Source: Macrostomum hystrix (taxonomy: Eukaryota; Platyhelminthes; Macrostomidae). Taken from it: DNA of 64,000 nt. Below, in pieces: positions 34,886 through 48,078 of the stretch (positions are counted from its first letter, which is position 1; every line of letters begins with the position of its first letter). The stretch is from NCBI GenBank assembly GCA_950097015.1, contig CATNEN010000037.1, forward strand, positions 62,001-126,000, written 5' to 3'. The notes below the pieces were generated by a model. It did not search any database, was not told the DNA's origin, and saw nothing but the letters and a program-made list of their open reading frames with translations. A program made the translations under genes and the position numbers.

Positions 34886-35486
34886 TCGACAGACTTTACT
34901 AATAACCTGTTACACACAATCAGTTACAGATACCAACTGTTTGTTTTTTTCATACTTTCTGCTATCATAATTGTTTAATTATTTTATACTCGCAATTTAA
35001 GTACTTAACTGTATATTTACTTAATGTCATACATCACACACAATATCTTGATTTTAAGTCGTAAAATTCTAAACGCTAATTCGATGAAAAAGTTATAGAA
35101 AGCTCTTTTTGACACATTTCTGACGTGAAAATTATTTTCTGATTTACAATGCAAAGTACAGACGCAACATCTATGAATGACACGCTTGCTTATCTCGAAC
35201 TGTTTTAATCTATAAAAAATATTATTAAGACATGATGCAACACGACACAATTACCATTTTCTTAGAAACAAGCTCAATAAACGAATTAAAAAAGTCACTT
35301 TTTAACTCACTCTCACTCTCACCGAAAAAATGCCAAATAGACAAATAAGTAAAAAAGTAAAAAAGAAGAAGAAAATCAATAAATAAATAAGTGTACACAC
35401 GCTTGTACATATTAATAAGGCTAAAATTCGAAGAATTTGTGAAAAAACGATCCAGCACAGTTTTACTCATTCTGCCTTAAAAACTA

Positions 35487-36764
35487 TTAACTAGCCTGCT
35501 GCGAAGCCTTAAAGGCCAAGTAGTTTGCCTCCTCTAGCTCCGTCATCAGCTTGTTCAGCGCGTAGATCTGGAATCGGCAACCAACAGCATCAGACAGCAG
35601 CCAACAGCATCAGACAGCAGCCAACAGCATCAGACAGCTACCAACAGCATCAGACAGCAGTCAACAGCATCAGACAGCAGTCAACAGCATCAGACAGCAG
35701 TCAACAGCATCAGACAGCAGTCAACAGCATCAGACAGCAGTCAACAGCATCAGACATCTGCCTACAGCATCAGACAGCTACCAACAGCATCAGACAGCAA
35801 CCAACAGCATCAGACATCTGCCTACAGCATCAGACAGCTACCAACAGCATCAGACAGCAACCAACAGCATCAGACAGCAGTCAACAGCATCAGACAGCAA
35901 AAACAGCATCAGGCAGCTACCAACAGCATCAGACATCTGCCAACAGCATCAGACAGCTACCAACAGCATCAGGCAGCTACCAACAGCATCAGACAGCTGC
36001 CAACAGCATCAGACAGCTACCAACAGCATCAGACAGCTACCAACAGCATCAGACAGAAACCAACAGCATCAGACTGAAGTCAGCAGCATCAGACAGCTAT
36101 CAACAGCACTAGACAGCTGCCAGCAGCATCAGACAGCACAACAGCATCAGACTGAAGTCAGCAGCATCAGACAGCTATCAGCAGCATCAGACAGCAACCA
36201 ACAGAATCAGACAGCAGCCAACAGCATCACACAGCTCACCTGACGCCTCTGCTGACACCGCTCCTGCGTCGCCCAGACGCTATCATTGGAGTCCATTGTC
36301 CAGCTGTTAGCCGCGCTGGACCAACGGCCAGCGACAGCAGTGGCTCCGCGTTGCGCGCCGGACCTCTCAGCGAAGCGTCTTGGAGGCGAACGCGACGCGC
36401 CGTAGACGCTGTTGAATTGCTCCATCGACTGCCGCTGCCGAATCAGCAGACTGCGAGACGGCGAAGATGACAAAAGCGGTGCGGCCGCAGACAATGTCGG
36501 CTGCTGGCGCAGTTTTGAGGACCTCGGCAGTGGCATGAGTGGCTGACGGTACTGGGGTTGCTGGGGCGGCAGCCTGTTGTTACTGACTGAATTCAATTCG
36601 ACAGTTGTCTCAGCTCTGCGCAACTGTGGCACACCTGCTGTTACTGACTGCGTTTTAGCTGTTAGCGTTTTCACCTGCTTGCGCTGCTGCTGCTGCTGCT
36701 GCTGCTGATAATGAGTTTTGCTGGGCCGGTACTCCAGCAGAAGCAGACGGGTGGCGCCGGACAT
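35487..36764 (-). CDS. Small unidentified protein with C-terminal helix
   Basis: Exon 1 (36240-36764) starts with ATG (MSGATRLLLLEYRPSKTHY), contains a glutamine run from CAG repeats, and ends at CAG|GTGAGC in phase 0. Exon 2 (35487-35567) encodes IYALNKLMTELEEANYLAF and stops at TAA. The predicted length is 201 residues. The middle is Pro/Ser/Arg-rich and probably disordered. The last 45 residues (DSNDSVWATQERCQQRRQ onward) look helical, possibly a coiled coil. No signal peptide or TM segment. No family recognised. It lies downstream of, and on the same strand as, the SMP-C2 gene. Confidence 0.65.
35572..36237. repeat. 20-bp minisatellite filling the intron of the small protein gene
   Basis: Unit ACAGCAGCCAACAGCATCAG, about 33 copies, from about 5 bases next to exon 2 to within a few bases of exon 1. 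The same unit forms a second array at 38236-39085, so exon 1 lies between two arrays of one family. Confidence 0.96.
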
Positions 36765-36866
36765 CCGATTTTAGCAACTGTCACTGCCCAGCAACTGAAA
36801 GCTGAGAACTACAGTTTAGATTTTTTAATACTCCATATTTAGTGATAAGCACCTGAGGATCTAGAG

Positions 36867-37525
36867 CAGGGGTCGGGAAACTTATTAGCTAGTGGGCCAA
36901 AAAGAGAACCTAAGAGAAGATAGCGGGCCGCATTGACTGTAGAAATATGAGAAAAGGGAGAGATAAGACACGGGAGAGATGAGACACGGGAGAGATAAGG
37001 CAGCGGAAAGATATAACGGCGGAGAGATGAGACACGGGAGAGATGAGACACGGGAGAGATGAGACACGGGAGAGATGAGACACGGGAGAGATGAGACAGC
37101 GGAGAGATGACACAAATGAGAGATGAGACCGAGGAGAGATGAGACCGAGGAGAGATGACACACAGGAGAGATGAGACCGAGGAGAGATGACACGCGGGAG
37201 AGATGAGACATGGGAGAGATTAGAAGGCGGAGAGATGAGACACAGGAGAGACGAGACAGCGGAGAGATGACACAAATGAGAGATGAGACCGAGGAGAGAT
37301 GAGACCGAGGAGAGATGACACACAGGAGAGATGAGACCGAGGAGAGATGACACGCGGGAGAGATGAGACATGGGAGAGATTAGAAGGCGGAGAGATGAGA
37401 CACAGGAGAGACGAGACAGGGGAAAGATGAAACAGGATACTGTAGGTGTCGGAAGGGGCAACGGGCCGGATTTGGGAGCTTCGAGGGCCGCATCTGGCCC
37501 GCGGTCCGGAGTTTGCCGACCCCTG
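36867..37525. mobile_element. Non-autonomous hAT element with internal minisatellite
   Basis: The ends are CAGGGGTCGGGAAACT and AGTTTGCCGACCCCTG (inverted, one mismatch), flanked by a perfect 8-bp duplication ATCTAGAG at 36859-36866 and 37526-37533. Eight-bp duplications and CAGGGGTCGGCAAACT-type ends are hAT hallmarks. The interior (36950-37430) is an array of AGAGATGAGACACGGG-like units with a larger duplicated block. There is no transposase. Confidence 0.93.
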
Positions 37526-37559
37526 ATCTAGAGCCTTGTTGCATTTCTTGTATGAGACT

Positions 37560-37880
37560 GCTAGGGGGTCAGCGCACCAAGGTCCCTGAGCCCGATTCCG
37601 CGGCGAGGCCACATTTATTTGGGGCATTTATTTCTCACAAGACATCGGCATCGTCGATATATTTAACGATTTTTGTCGAGGCAACTTAAACGCCATGGAG
37701 GTTCATACAGGAGCAATGTTAGCTGTCCTTTTCACCAGTGTCTTCGACAAGAACCGCTGAATATCTTGAAGATGCTAACGTCGAACGGCATTGAAAGTTA
37801 GTTTATCGTAAAGGGCAGAAAACTTTCTTCCATATGGTGGACTTTCCCGAAAATCGGTCATTCGGTTTGGTAGTGGGTAT
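37560..37880. repeat. Interspersed repeat fragments
   Basis: 37570-37625 (AAGGTCCCTGAGCCCGATTC, GAGGCCACATT) is an inverted, diverged match to part of 60340-60410. 37738-37880 matches 31240-31380. No coding content is seen in this spacer. Confidence 0.55.
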
Positions 37881-38235
37881 TCGCTTTCGTGAAGTAGGCA
37901 GTGGGTATTCGAAATATCCACTTGGTCTTTCACCTACGGGGGGGAAATAGGGTGGTCTTTGTACTTTTAATCAAGCTTCAAAAAAAGACGAAAGCAATAA
38001 CGAGTTCAAATTCATCCACCTGGGACTTGATTTGTGCACATCTATTTATGGCGCAGACAATAAATTAAACAAACAAATCAAAACGACAAAACACAAAAAT
38101 CTAACATGAAAACAACTGCGAATGACTTAAACTGAGCTGAAAGTATGAGCACAATATTGAAACAATTTGTAATACCGACTGACTGGAGCAACACCTGCCT
38201 ACAAAGAAGACTAAGCTAAATTATAGCTAAACTAT

Positions 38236-39085
38236 ACAGCAACCAACAGCATCAGACCGCTGCCAACAGCATCAGACAGCAACCAACACCATCAGACAGC
38301 TACCAACAGCATCAGAACGCTGCCAACAGCATCAGACAGCAACCAACAGCATCAGACAGCAACCAACAGCATAAGACAGCTACCAATAGCCTCAGACTGC
38401 TGCCGACAGCATCAGACAGCAACCAACAGCATCAGACCGCTGCCAACAGCATCAGACAGCAACCAACAGCATCAGACAGCAACCAACAGCATCAGACAGC
38501 AACCAACAGCATCAGACAGCAACCAACAGCATCAGACAGCAACCAACAGCATCAGACAGCAACCAACAGCATCAGACAGCAACCAACAGCATCAGACAAC
38601 AACCAACAGCATCAGAACGCTGCCAACAGCATCAGACAGCAACCAACAGCATCAGACAGCAACCAACAGCATCAGACAGCAACCAACAGCATCAGACAGC
38701 AACCAACAGCATCAGAACGCTGCCAACAGCATCAGACAGCAACCAACAGCATCAGACAGCAACCAACAGCATCAGACAGCAACCAACAGCATCAGAACGC
38801 TGCCAACAGCATCAGACAGCAACCAACAGCATCAGACAGCAACCAACAGCATCAGACAGCAAAAACAGCATCAGACAGCTACCAACAGCATCAGACAGCA
38901 ACCAACAGCATCAGACAGCAAAAACAGCATCAGGCAGCTACCAACAGCATCAGACATCTGCCAACAGCATCAGACAGCAACCAACAGCATCAGACAGCTA
39001 CCAACAGCATCAGACAGCAGTCAACAGCATCAGACAGCAACCAACAGCATCAGGCAGCTACCAAAAGCTTCAGACAGAAACCAAG
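38236..39085. repeat. 20-bp minisatellite, second array of the ACAGC family
   Basis: Unit ACAGCAACCAACAGCATCAG with a GAACGCTGCC variant recurring in a higher-order pattern. The unit is the same as at 35572-36237. It is intergenic, upstream of the small protein gene. Confidence 0.96.
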
Positions 39086-39729
39086 GGCATTGGGCTCGTA
39101 TGAACACCCATTTTTCATTTGCTGTAATCATGAGGTAAACAGTTATATTGCCGAATCAACTTATATTATTGAGCGCTAATATCTTTCGAATCGAATTGCT
39201 AAACTGCTTAACTTTTAAGCTTGATTTGGTCAAGAAGTCAGGAAACAGATATTGATTGCACGACATTTCTTGCTTGTTAATAAAAAATAAGCAAGTTATA
39301 ATAATTACACTACTGACCAGGCCGTAATAACTGAGTAGTGCATGAGACAAACTACATTTAATAAACAGGTTAACAAAAGGTATGTGACTACTTAACCTAC
39401 TAAAATGAGTATAAAGCACCAAAAAATTACTTTGACTCGATTTGATTTTTAAACGCCTGATGAAGCTGCACTGACTCTATTGAAGAACAAAAGCTGAAAA
39501 TCACATTTTCTCTTTCTCTAAAAATTGAGTAACTGTCATTAGGAAAAGCTAAAGCTTTTTCTATCGAAAAGCGAAAAACGAAAAAGTTCAATTGCGAAAA
39601 ATCACCCTTTGAGAGAAAGAGAAGTAAATATACTTTTATATCGCAAAAAAGTTACGCAACAGACAACCTAGTTACAATGGAATGTAGCCAGTGTTTTAGC
39701 TTGGCTTGCCAGTTAGTACTCGCTGTGTT
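39086..39729. other. Intergenic, nothing recognised
   Basis: AT-rich 3' flank of the SMP-C2 gene. No exon or RNA gene can be supported. Confidence 0.5.
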
Positions 39730-42700
39730 TCAGAGTATCTCTTCACTGTTCCAGCCGTTGCGACCCGCTCCGAGACTTGAACCAACGACTGCAAATACAA
39801 AATTATTTTGAATTAAAAGTGCTGAGCTATTTAGATACTAACTGGGTCATTAAGGTACAAACTGGGTCATTGAGGTACAAACTGGGTCATTGAGGTACAA
39901 ACTGGGTCATTGAGGTACAAACTGGGTCATTGAGGTACTAACTGGGTCATTGAGGTACTAAATCGGTCATTGAGGTACTAAATCGGTCATTGAGGTACTA
40001 AATCGGCCATTGAGGTACTAACTTGGTCATTGAGGTACTAAATCGGTCATTAAGGTACTAAATCGGTCATTGAGGTACAAAATCGGTCATTGAGGTACTA
40101 AATTGGTCATTGAGGTACTAAATCGGTCATTTAGGTACTAAATTGGTCATTGCATGTACTAAATCGGTCATTGTAGGTACTAGCTGGGTCATTGTATATA
40201 TAAGCTGGGTCAGAGCTCACCGCCCGTGGTCTCCTTTGACGTCAGCGGCTGCTGTTTCGGCACTCGAAGGCCGCGGCCGCTGAGAAGACGCCGCAAGCTG
40301 CTACTGAGACCACCGCCAATGTGACCACCTGGCAACTGCTGCTGCTGCTGCTGCTGTTTGCCTGACAAAGCTGATGGTACAGCGGAATCACCACGCTCTG
40401 TGCTGACTGGTCGTTTGCTGCTGCTGCTACCGCCAGCACCGAATGCCTTCCGCAGTCGGCTGGCAAAACTGTGCGACCTGCCGGCTGCGGGCTTGACTGT
40501 CAGCGGGGATAAATTCGATGGGAGATTTTCGAGAAGGTGAGAAAATCGATGGGAGATTTTCGAGAAGGGAAGAAATTCGATGGGAGATTTTCGAGAAGGG
40601 AAGAAATTCGATGGGAGATTTTCGAGAAGGGGAGAAAATCGATGGGAGATTTTCGAGAAGGGAAGAAATTCGATGGGAGATTTTCGAGAAGGGGAGAAAA
40701 TCGATGGGAGATTTTCGAGAAGGGAAGAAATTCGATGGGAGATTTTCGAAAAGGGGAGAAATTCGATGGGAGATTTTCGAGAAGGGAAGAAATTCGATGG
40801 GAGATTTTCGAGAAGGGGAAAAATCGATGGGAGATTTTCGAGAAGGGGAGAAAATCGATGGGAGATTTTCGAGAAGGGAAGAAATTCGATGGGAGATTTT
40901 CGAGAAGGGGAGAAAATCGATGGGAGATTTTCGAGAAGGGGAGAAAATCGGGAAGAAATTCGATGGGAGATTTTCGAGAAGGGGAGAAAATCGATGGGAG
41001 ATTTTCGAGAAGGGGAGAAAATCGATGGGAGATTTTCGAGAAGGGGAGAAATAAGACTCTACATTTTTTAGAACGATCCCAGCTGTTGCTGACCTTTTGG
41101 CTTGGCACTGTTGCTTGGCTCCTGTGCATTGGACACCTAGTAATGGTTCAGATTTTGGATTTGAATGTTTTTATAGACGATTATCGACTTGCTTTAAGAC
41201 AATGAGCATTTGTGCTTTGACATGCTTATCAATGCAGAATAATATCTATCAATCTAGCACCACAACAGCAGCAGAGAGTGCAAGATGTTTAATCAATGCT
41301 TCTGTTTTCTAAGCACCAATAATTAATGGGATACATAGAAATATTATAGACAGAAAAAGTTAAGTCTTTTCAATCTAACTTCCTCGAAATATTCAGTTAT
41401 CACAATTTTCACAAAGAGTAACGTAAAATCGAATTTTTCCATTTTCCAACTTTAGGAAACATTTTGGAAAAAAAAACTAAAAAAGGTTAGCCTAGGAATC
41501 CTATTCTCACAAAAATCCCTATATTCACAAAAATCCCAATATTCACAAAAATCCCCATCATTTACAGAAATCCCAATATTCACAGAAATCCCATTATTCA
41601 CAGAAATCATCATAATTCAAAGAAATACACATTATACACAGAAATCCCCATTATTCACAGAAATCCCCAATATTCACAGAAATACCCAATATTCACAGAA
41701 ATCCCCATTATTCACAGAAATCCCATTATTCACAGAAATCCTAATATTCACAGAAATACCCAATATTCACAGAAATACCCAATATTCACAGAAATCCCCA
41801 ATATTCACAGAAATCCCCAATATTCACAGAAATACCCAATATTCACAGAAATCCCAATATTCACAGAAATCCCCATTATTCACAGAAATCCCATTATTCA
41901 CAGAAATCCCATTATTCACAGAAATCTCTGTATTCACAGTAATCACAGTATTCACAGAAATCTCTGTATTCACAGTAATCACAGTATTCACAGAAATCAT
42001 AATATTTACTGTAATCCCAATGCTCAAAGAATGCCAAGTGTCAGTGACCCAGCCGAAAGCTTCTATGTACAGCTTCTATGTACAGCTTCTGTGTACAGCA
42101 GTTCAGTTCATCGAACGCCACCACACTAACCCAAATTTTTAACCCATAAATCCACCCCAGGTACCTCACTTTAGCACGCCGGCAGCAATGTTTTTGGTGC
42201 AATAGCTTAATAAGACAAGAATTGTGCATATTCATTAACAGAGTATTTTTATTAATTAAAGTCGATTCACAAAGAACGACAGGCAAAGGACTGGTAGAGA
42301 CCTGGAACTGACAGCACTATTTAGCTTTGGACTCATGCTCAGATTCGATAAATCTTTAATACGTAAATATCACTTTTAAATAATATATAATTTAATTCAA
42401 ATAATATACGTTCCAGGAAACTACTGAAACCTTTTAATATTCGCTTTGAAATTTTATAGATCACGGTATGCAATAACAGAGATAAAAGAATACTTTAAGG
42501 AAAGTTTGACCGGCACGCCAGGTGGATGAGCAGGGGGGCAGGCGGGTGTGCTTCTCACCAAAGCATCAGCTGATCGATGCTGAACTTTAGCAGGGACGCT
42601 TGTCTGAGTCACTGGATACGATTCAACAAGTTATTAGAGATAAGATTGCCGTTAAAAATGGACCGCATCATTGTGTTCCTGTTAATAAACTGGACCGCAT

Positions 42701-45700
42701 CATTGTGTTCCTGTTAATAAACTGGACCGCATCATTGTGTTCCTGTTAATAAACTGGACCGCATCATTGTGTTCCTGTTAATAAACTGGACCGCATCATT
42801 GTGTTCCTGATTACAAACTGGACCGCATCATTGTGTTACTGATAATAAACTGGACCGCATCATTGAGCTCCCGATAATAAACTGGACCGCATCATTGTGT
42901 GCCTTATAATCAACTGGACCGCATCATTGTGTGCCTTATAATCAACTGGACCGCATCATTGAGCTCCCGATAATAAACTGGACCGCATCATTGTGTTCCT
43001 GATTATAAACTGGACCGCATCATTGTGTTCCTTATAATCAACTGGACCGCATCATTGTGTTCCTCAGTACAAACTGGACCGCATCATTGTGTTCCTCATT
43101 ATAAACTGGACCGCATCATTGTGTTCCTTATAATCAACTGGACCGCATCATTGTGTTCCTGATTATAAACTTGACCGCATCATTGTGTTCCTCATTACAA
43201 ACTGGACCGCATCATTGTGTTCCTGATTATACACTGGACCGCATCATTGTGTTCCTCATTACAAACTGGACCGCATCATTGTGTTCCTGATTATAAACTG
43301 GACCGCATCATTGTTTTTTATAAAATTATAGCTGAACTGTTTAGGAAATCGAATTTATATACAGGCTATGAGAGATATCAGGCATTGCCATAACGGTAGG
43401 CAGCAAAATTTATTAGTCAAGCGTAGAAGCTGATTGTTTGGCATGCGATAAGAAATCTCGCTAGCTATAAATTTTATAGCTCTAAAGCCAGCATATCGAT
43501 TTTTAATGCTCTGTAATGTTGATTTTAATAGTAATTTGTCGCACCATTATCGGAGGTACTAAATCAATGGTTGCCATGGAAACAGCGGGCAACATTTCGA
43601 TTGAAGAAGATTGACTGCTCTTCTGGCTAATAACAGAGTCGGATGGTGATTCCACTGCAATAATATCTGAAGGTGAAAGTTGGAAGTTTTCAAACCTGAA
43701 AACTTTGATGAATCATACATTTCGTAGTATCACTGCAATTACAAAAAATTACCGATAGTTTAAGCTGAACCGAATGCTTAAGTAGCGCATGCAATAACGC
43801 AGTCAATTGTTAGTTAGTTTTATTAGGCTTTAAACAAAACCTCTTTTCTGGCAAATACTAAGTTGAAGAGGCCGAGAACAACAAACAAAAATGTGTAGAA
43901 GAAACGTGCTTTACTATTTTCTGGCAGTTGTTCCATTTTTTAGACTATTTCTGCCACTATTTTGTCCTTACTAGAGCAGACAAATGCTCTCTTCGCTGTT
44001 TGACCAGCAAGTCAGGCCAATCGTCTGGCACAATCAGAGTCTCGACGGTCAGGTACAAGGCGCTTCCGACACCGCTGGGTTGGTCGCTGCTATTTCAGCT
44101 TGTTCATTGTAAATAGAAAAAAACATTCACGAAACTATTTAGAAATCGATAGATTTGTCATCATGCTACTGATCATTGAATGGCAAAAGTAGTATCTATT
44201 CAGTAATATATGTAGCTTGTTGTACGAGTATGTCGATACATATTCTTTTTGAAAAATGATACAAGAAAAAAATAAATAGCAATTGTGAACAATTCACTCT
44301 ACTATAAGTAGAACAGTGAGAAAATGTGATAAAAACGCATATAATTTGTATAACTCACCGCCAGTATCATCGCTATTCGTCTGATTTCGATCGACTTCTC
44401 GGTTGCTATGACTACGGGCTGGAGCCGAACCGCGCGGAGGAAAGTTTTTAAGCTGCTGCTGCTGCTGCTGCTGATGCTTATTCGCCGTCAGATCACCCAG
44501 AGCTCGAGACAAGGATGTGTCTGCATTATTTAAAAATAAGAATGTTGAGTTGAATTGAGAGTTGATAAATTTTTTTTCGACCATAATTAAATTATATAAT
44601 TATCATTGCATTTAGCCCATTTAAATAATTAGTGCTCGATTTTTATCTCTTAGGCATGCAAATAAATTTATCGCATTGTTTAAAAAAAGATCTCATGTTT
44701 TGATTGATGGGTAACATGCAAATAGGACAACGAGTTTACGAACACGTTAGTCAAACTTTTCATAACTTTTATAAAGACTAGGAAGCTCTTTGAAAAACAT
44801 TGAAAAATTAACTGGACCGCATCATTGTGTTCCTGATTATAAACTGGACCGCATCATTGTGTTCCTGATTATAAACTGGACCGCATCATTGTGTTCCTGA
44901 TTATAAACTGGACCGCATCATTGTGTTTCTGATAATCAACTAGACCGCATCATTGTGTTCCTGATTATAAACTGGACCGCATCATTGTGTTCCTGATTAT
45001 AAACTGGACCGCATCATTGTGTTCCTGATAATCAACTAGACCGCATCATTGTGTTTCTGATAATCAACTAGACCGCATCATTGTGTTCCTGATTATAAAC
45101 TGGACCGCATCATTGTGTTCCTGATTATAAACTGGACCGCATCATTGTGTTCCTGATTATAAACTGGACCGCATCATTGTGTTCCTAATATAATAAGCGA
45201 AACACTGAAGTCAGTATACATTTTTAGCATCAGTTATAAAATGGTAATAAATATGGAACGCTAATTTGCCCATCTAAAACCATTAATCAAACAAGAGAAC
45301 AAAACAGAAAAAGCAACCTATACTTCAGGAACCTGTAGTAACTCTAATACGATTATCACCGTTAGTACAGATATTAGCACCAGGGTACCATGAATAAAGC
45401 GAATCGATAAAATTGCATAGTCTAAGTTTAAAAAAAGCTTTTAAGCCCGTTAATCCGTTAGAATTCATTGCAGAATTAGCATTGCAACATGCGTATGATA
45501 TGAAATCCCCACAATTATTCCTAATCTGCCTTCTTTAAACTGTTTATTTGTGCAAATGAGAAAAATAACGCCTTTCAAAGGCCTTTCAAAGAATCATCCC
45601 TGAGAACCGTGATTCAACACTGAAGCCCCCTTTTTACGCCTCCCTTATCAAACATGGTTAAATAACCCACAGGAGCGACGTATTATGCTGCCCATCGATC

Positions 45701-48033
45701 TGTCGGAGGAGGATGGGGTGGGGCTCGGGGCCGCATGCTCGGCTCCGATTGGCTGCCGGCGATGGCTACAATAAATATCGTCCGAGAAGCGCACGGACTT
45801 TGTTGACTGACCGCCAACGCTTAGAACTCCTGCGAGCGAGCGAGCGGGCGAGCGTTCAGAGTCTGGGAACTTGGACCAATCAGATACTAGGCCGATAATT
45901 TGCTTGACCAATCAGACACTAGGCTGCTTATCTACGAGTTACTGACCAATTACACACTAGGCTGCTTATCTGATTGACCAATCAAGCACCAGGCTGCTTA
46001 TCTAATTAACCAATCAAGTACTAGGCTGCTTATCTGATTGACCAATCAGACTCTTGGCTACAGCTATGCTTGACCAATCAGACTCTTGGCTACAACTATG
46101 CTTGACCAATCAGACTCTTGGCTACAACTATGCTTGACCAATCAGACTCTTGGCTACAACTATGCTTGACCAATCAGACTCTTGGCTACAACTATGCTTG
46201 ACCAATCAGACTCTTGGCTACAACTATGCTTGACCAATCAGACTCTTGGCTACAACTATGTTTGACCAATCAAACTCTTAACTCCAATGATCTATTAAAA
46301 CACCAGTTTAGAGTTTTCATGAAGCAAAACAGTGCCAATCATGCATAATTGCTAAATAAACTTTACAGTCTGATCATAGAGTTTAACATGCCCGCCTGCC
46401 AGTAGATCATATTCCTTTACACCAACCTCCGTTAATCCTATCGGATCTCGCCAGTTCCAAATCTGTGGCTGAAGGCCATTCAACGCTAGCCGGCGACACA
46501 AACAGAAACTCGGCCGTCAAAGTGGCTGTCGGCAAGCCGGCAGTCGTCGGATTGTTCGACGGGTCGTTGATAGCAACGCGAGACGGTCGCCTCAGCGGCT
46601 GCATGATGCGGGCACCCAGAGGGGGTAGGTCGCATAGGCGAACACTGGCTGAGCCCAGAAGGCTGTCAGACCTACCCGACCGGTCGAACACGTGCAGCGA
46701 CAGGCGAGCGGAGTGTCTGTTCAGATCGCTGGCGATCGCGTGGGTGGGGATTTCAATAGGTAGGGAATTCTAGGAATATTCTAGTCAGTGTGGATTTTTA
46801 GGGATTCTACTACTTCGGATTATAATCAGTGCGGATTCTACTGAGTGGGGATTCTATTTGATGGGGATTTTAATGAGTGGGGATTACAATGAGTAGGGAT
46901 TATTTTTAGTGGAGATTATTTTTAGCTCGTAGTGGGGAATATTTTTACTGAGGATTATTTTTAGTGGGGATTTCTCAAGCGGGGATTCTACTAAGTTAGG
47001 ATTCTGCTGAGAGGGATTATACTGAGTGGGGATTCTACTGAGTGGGGATTATACTGAGTGGGGATTCTACTGAGTGGGGATTCTACTGAGTGGGGATTCT
47101 ACTGAGTGGGGATTCTACTGAGTGGGGATTATACTGACCTAGGATTTTACTGAGTGGGGATTATACTGAGAGGGGATTCTACTGGGTGGGGATTCTACTG
47201 ACCTGGGATTCTACAGGTTGGGGATTCTACAGAGTGGGGATTCTACAGAGTGGGGATTCTACTGACCTGGGATTCTACTGGTTGGGGATTCTACTGGTTG
47301 GGGATTCTACAGAGTGGGGATTATACTGAGTGGGGATTCTACTGACCTGGGATTCTACTGGTTGGGGATTCTACTGAGTGGGGATTCTACTGAGTGGGGA
47401 TTCTACTGACCTGGGATTCTACTGGTTGGGGATTCTACTGGTTGGGGATTCTACAGAGTGGGGATTCTACTGAGTGGGGATTCTACTGACCTGGGATTCT
47501 ACTGGTTGGGGATTCTACTGAGTGGGGATTATACTGAGAGGGGATTCTAGGACTTGCAGAATAGGGATTCTACTGAGTGGGGATTCTACTGACTGGGGAT
47601 TATACTGAGTGGGGATTTTACTGAGTTGGGATTTTGCTGAGAGGGGATTCAAGGTTATGGATTATGGAATGGGGATTTAACTGTGTTAGACGCATAATCC
47701 AGTCTACTAGCAGTGCAGATTTTCTCGCAGCCTGTAACTCACAACATGTAGTGCTGATCCCAATAGGGATTAGCCGAGCCGAAAACGCTGCCAGTCACGT
47801 GACGCTGGTAGGGCTCATCCAGTTCCAGACAGGCGTAGGCGTTCAACTGGCGTTGCGGCGCAAAGTTGGTCGCCTCGCCGACAGCAACTGGCTGTGTCGG
47901 GGTTTCGGCTGAAGGCAAGAGCAAGCTGGATGCTTTGATTACCTTCACCAGCAGGCGAGCATTGCCTAATGATGTAGATTTTTGTTGATTGGCAACCGTT
48001 GCCAGGGGAAGAGGAGTCATTTTCATTGTTGCT

Positions 48034-48078
<45 letters not shown>

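Noticed and set aside
41094-41136. 43-nt minus-strand mini-exon (VSNAQEPSNSAKPK)
   Set aside because: It has an acceptor and donor and would fit exon 40496 downstream, but it needs a phase-0 donor upstream that the chosen model does not supply.
43972-44091. Minus-strand exon candidate (GVGSALYLTVETLIVPDDWP) for the SMP-C2 gene
   Set aside because: Codon usage looks real and its donor is phase 0, but its acceptor phase does not match exon 44359-44520. It could be a cassette exon together with 41094-41136.
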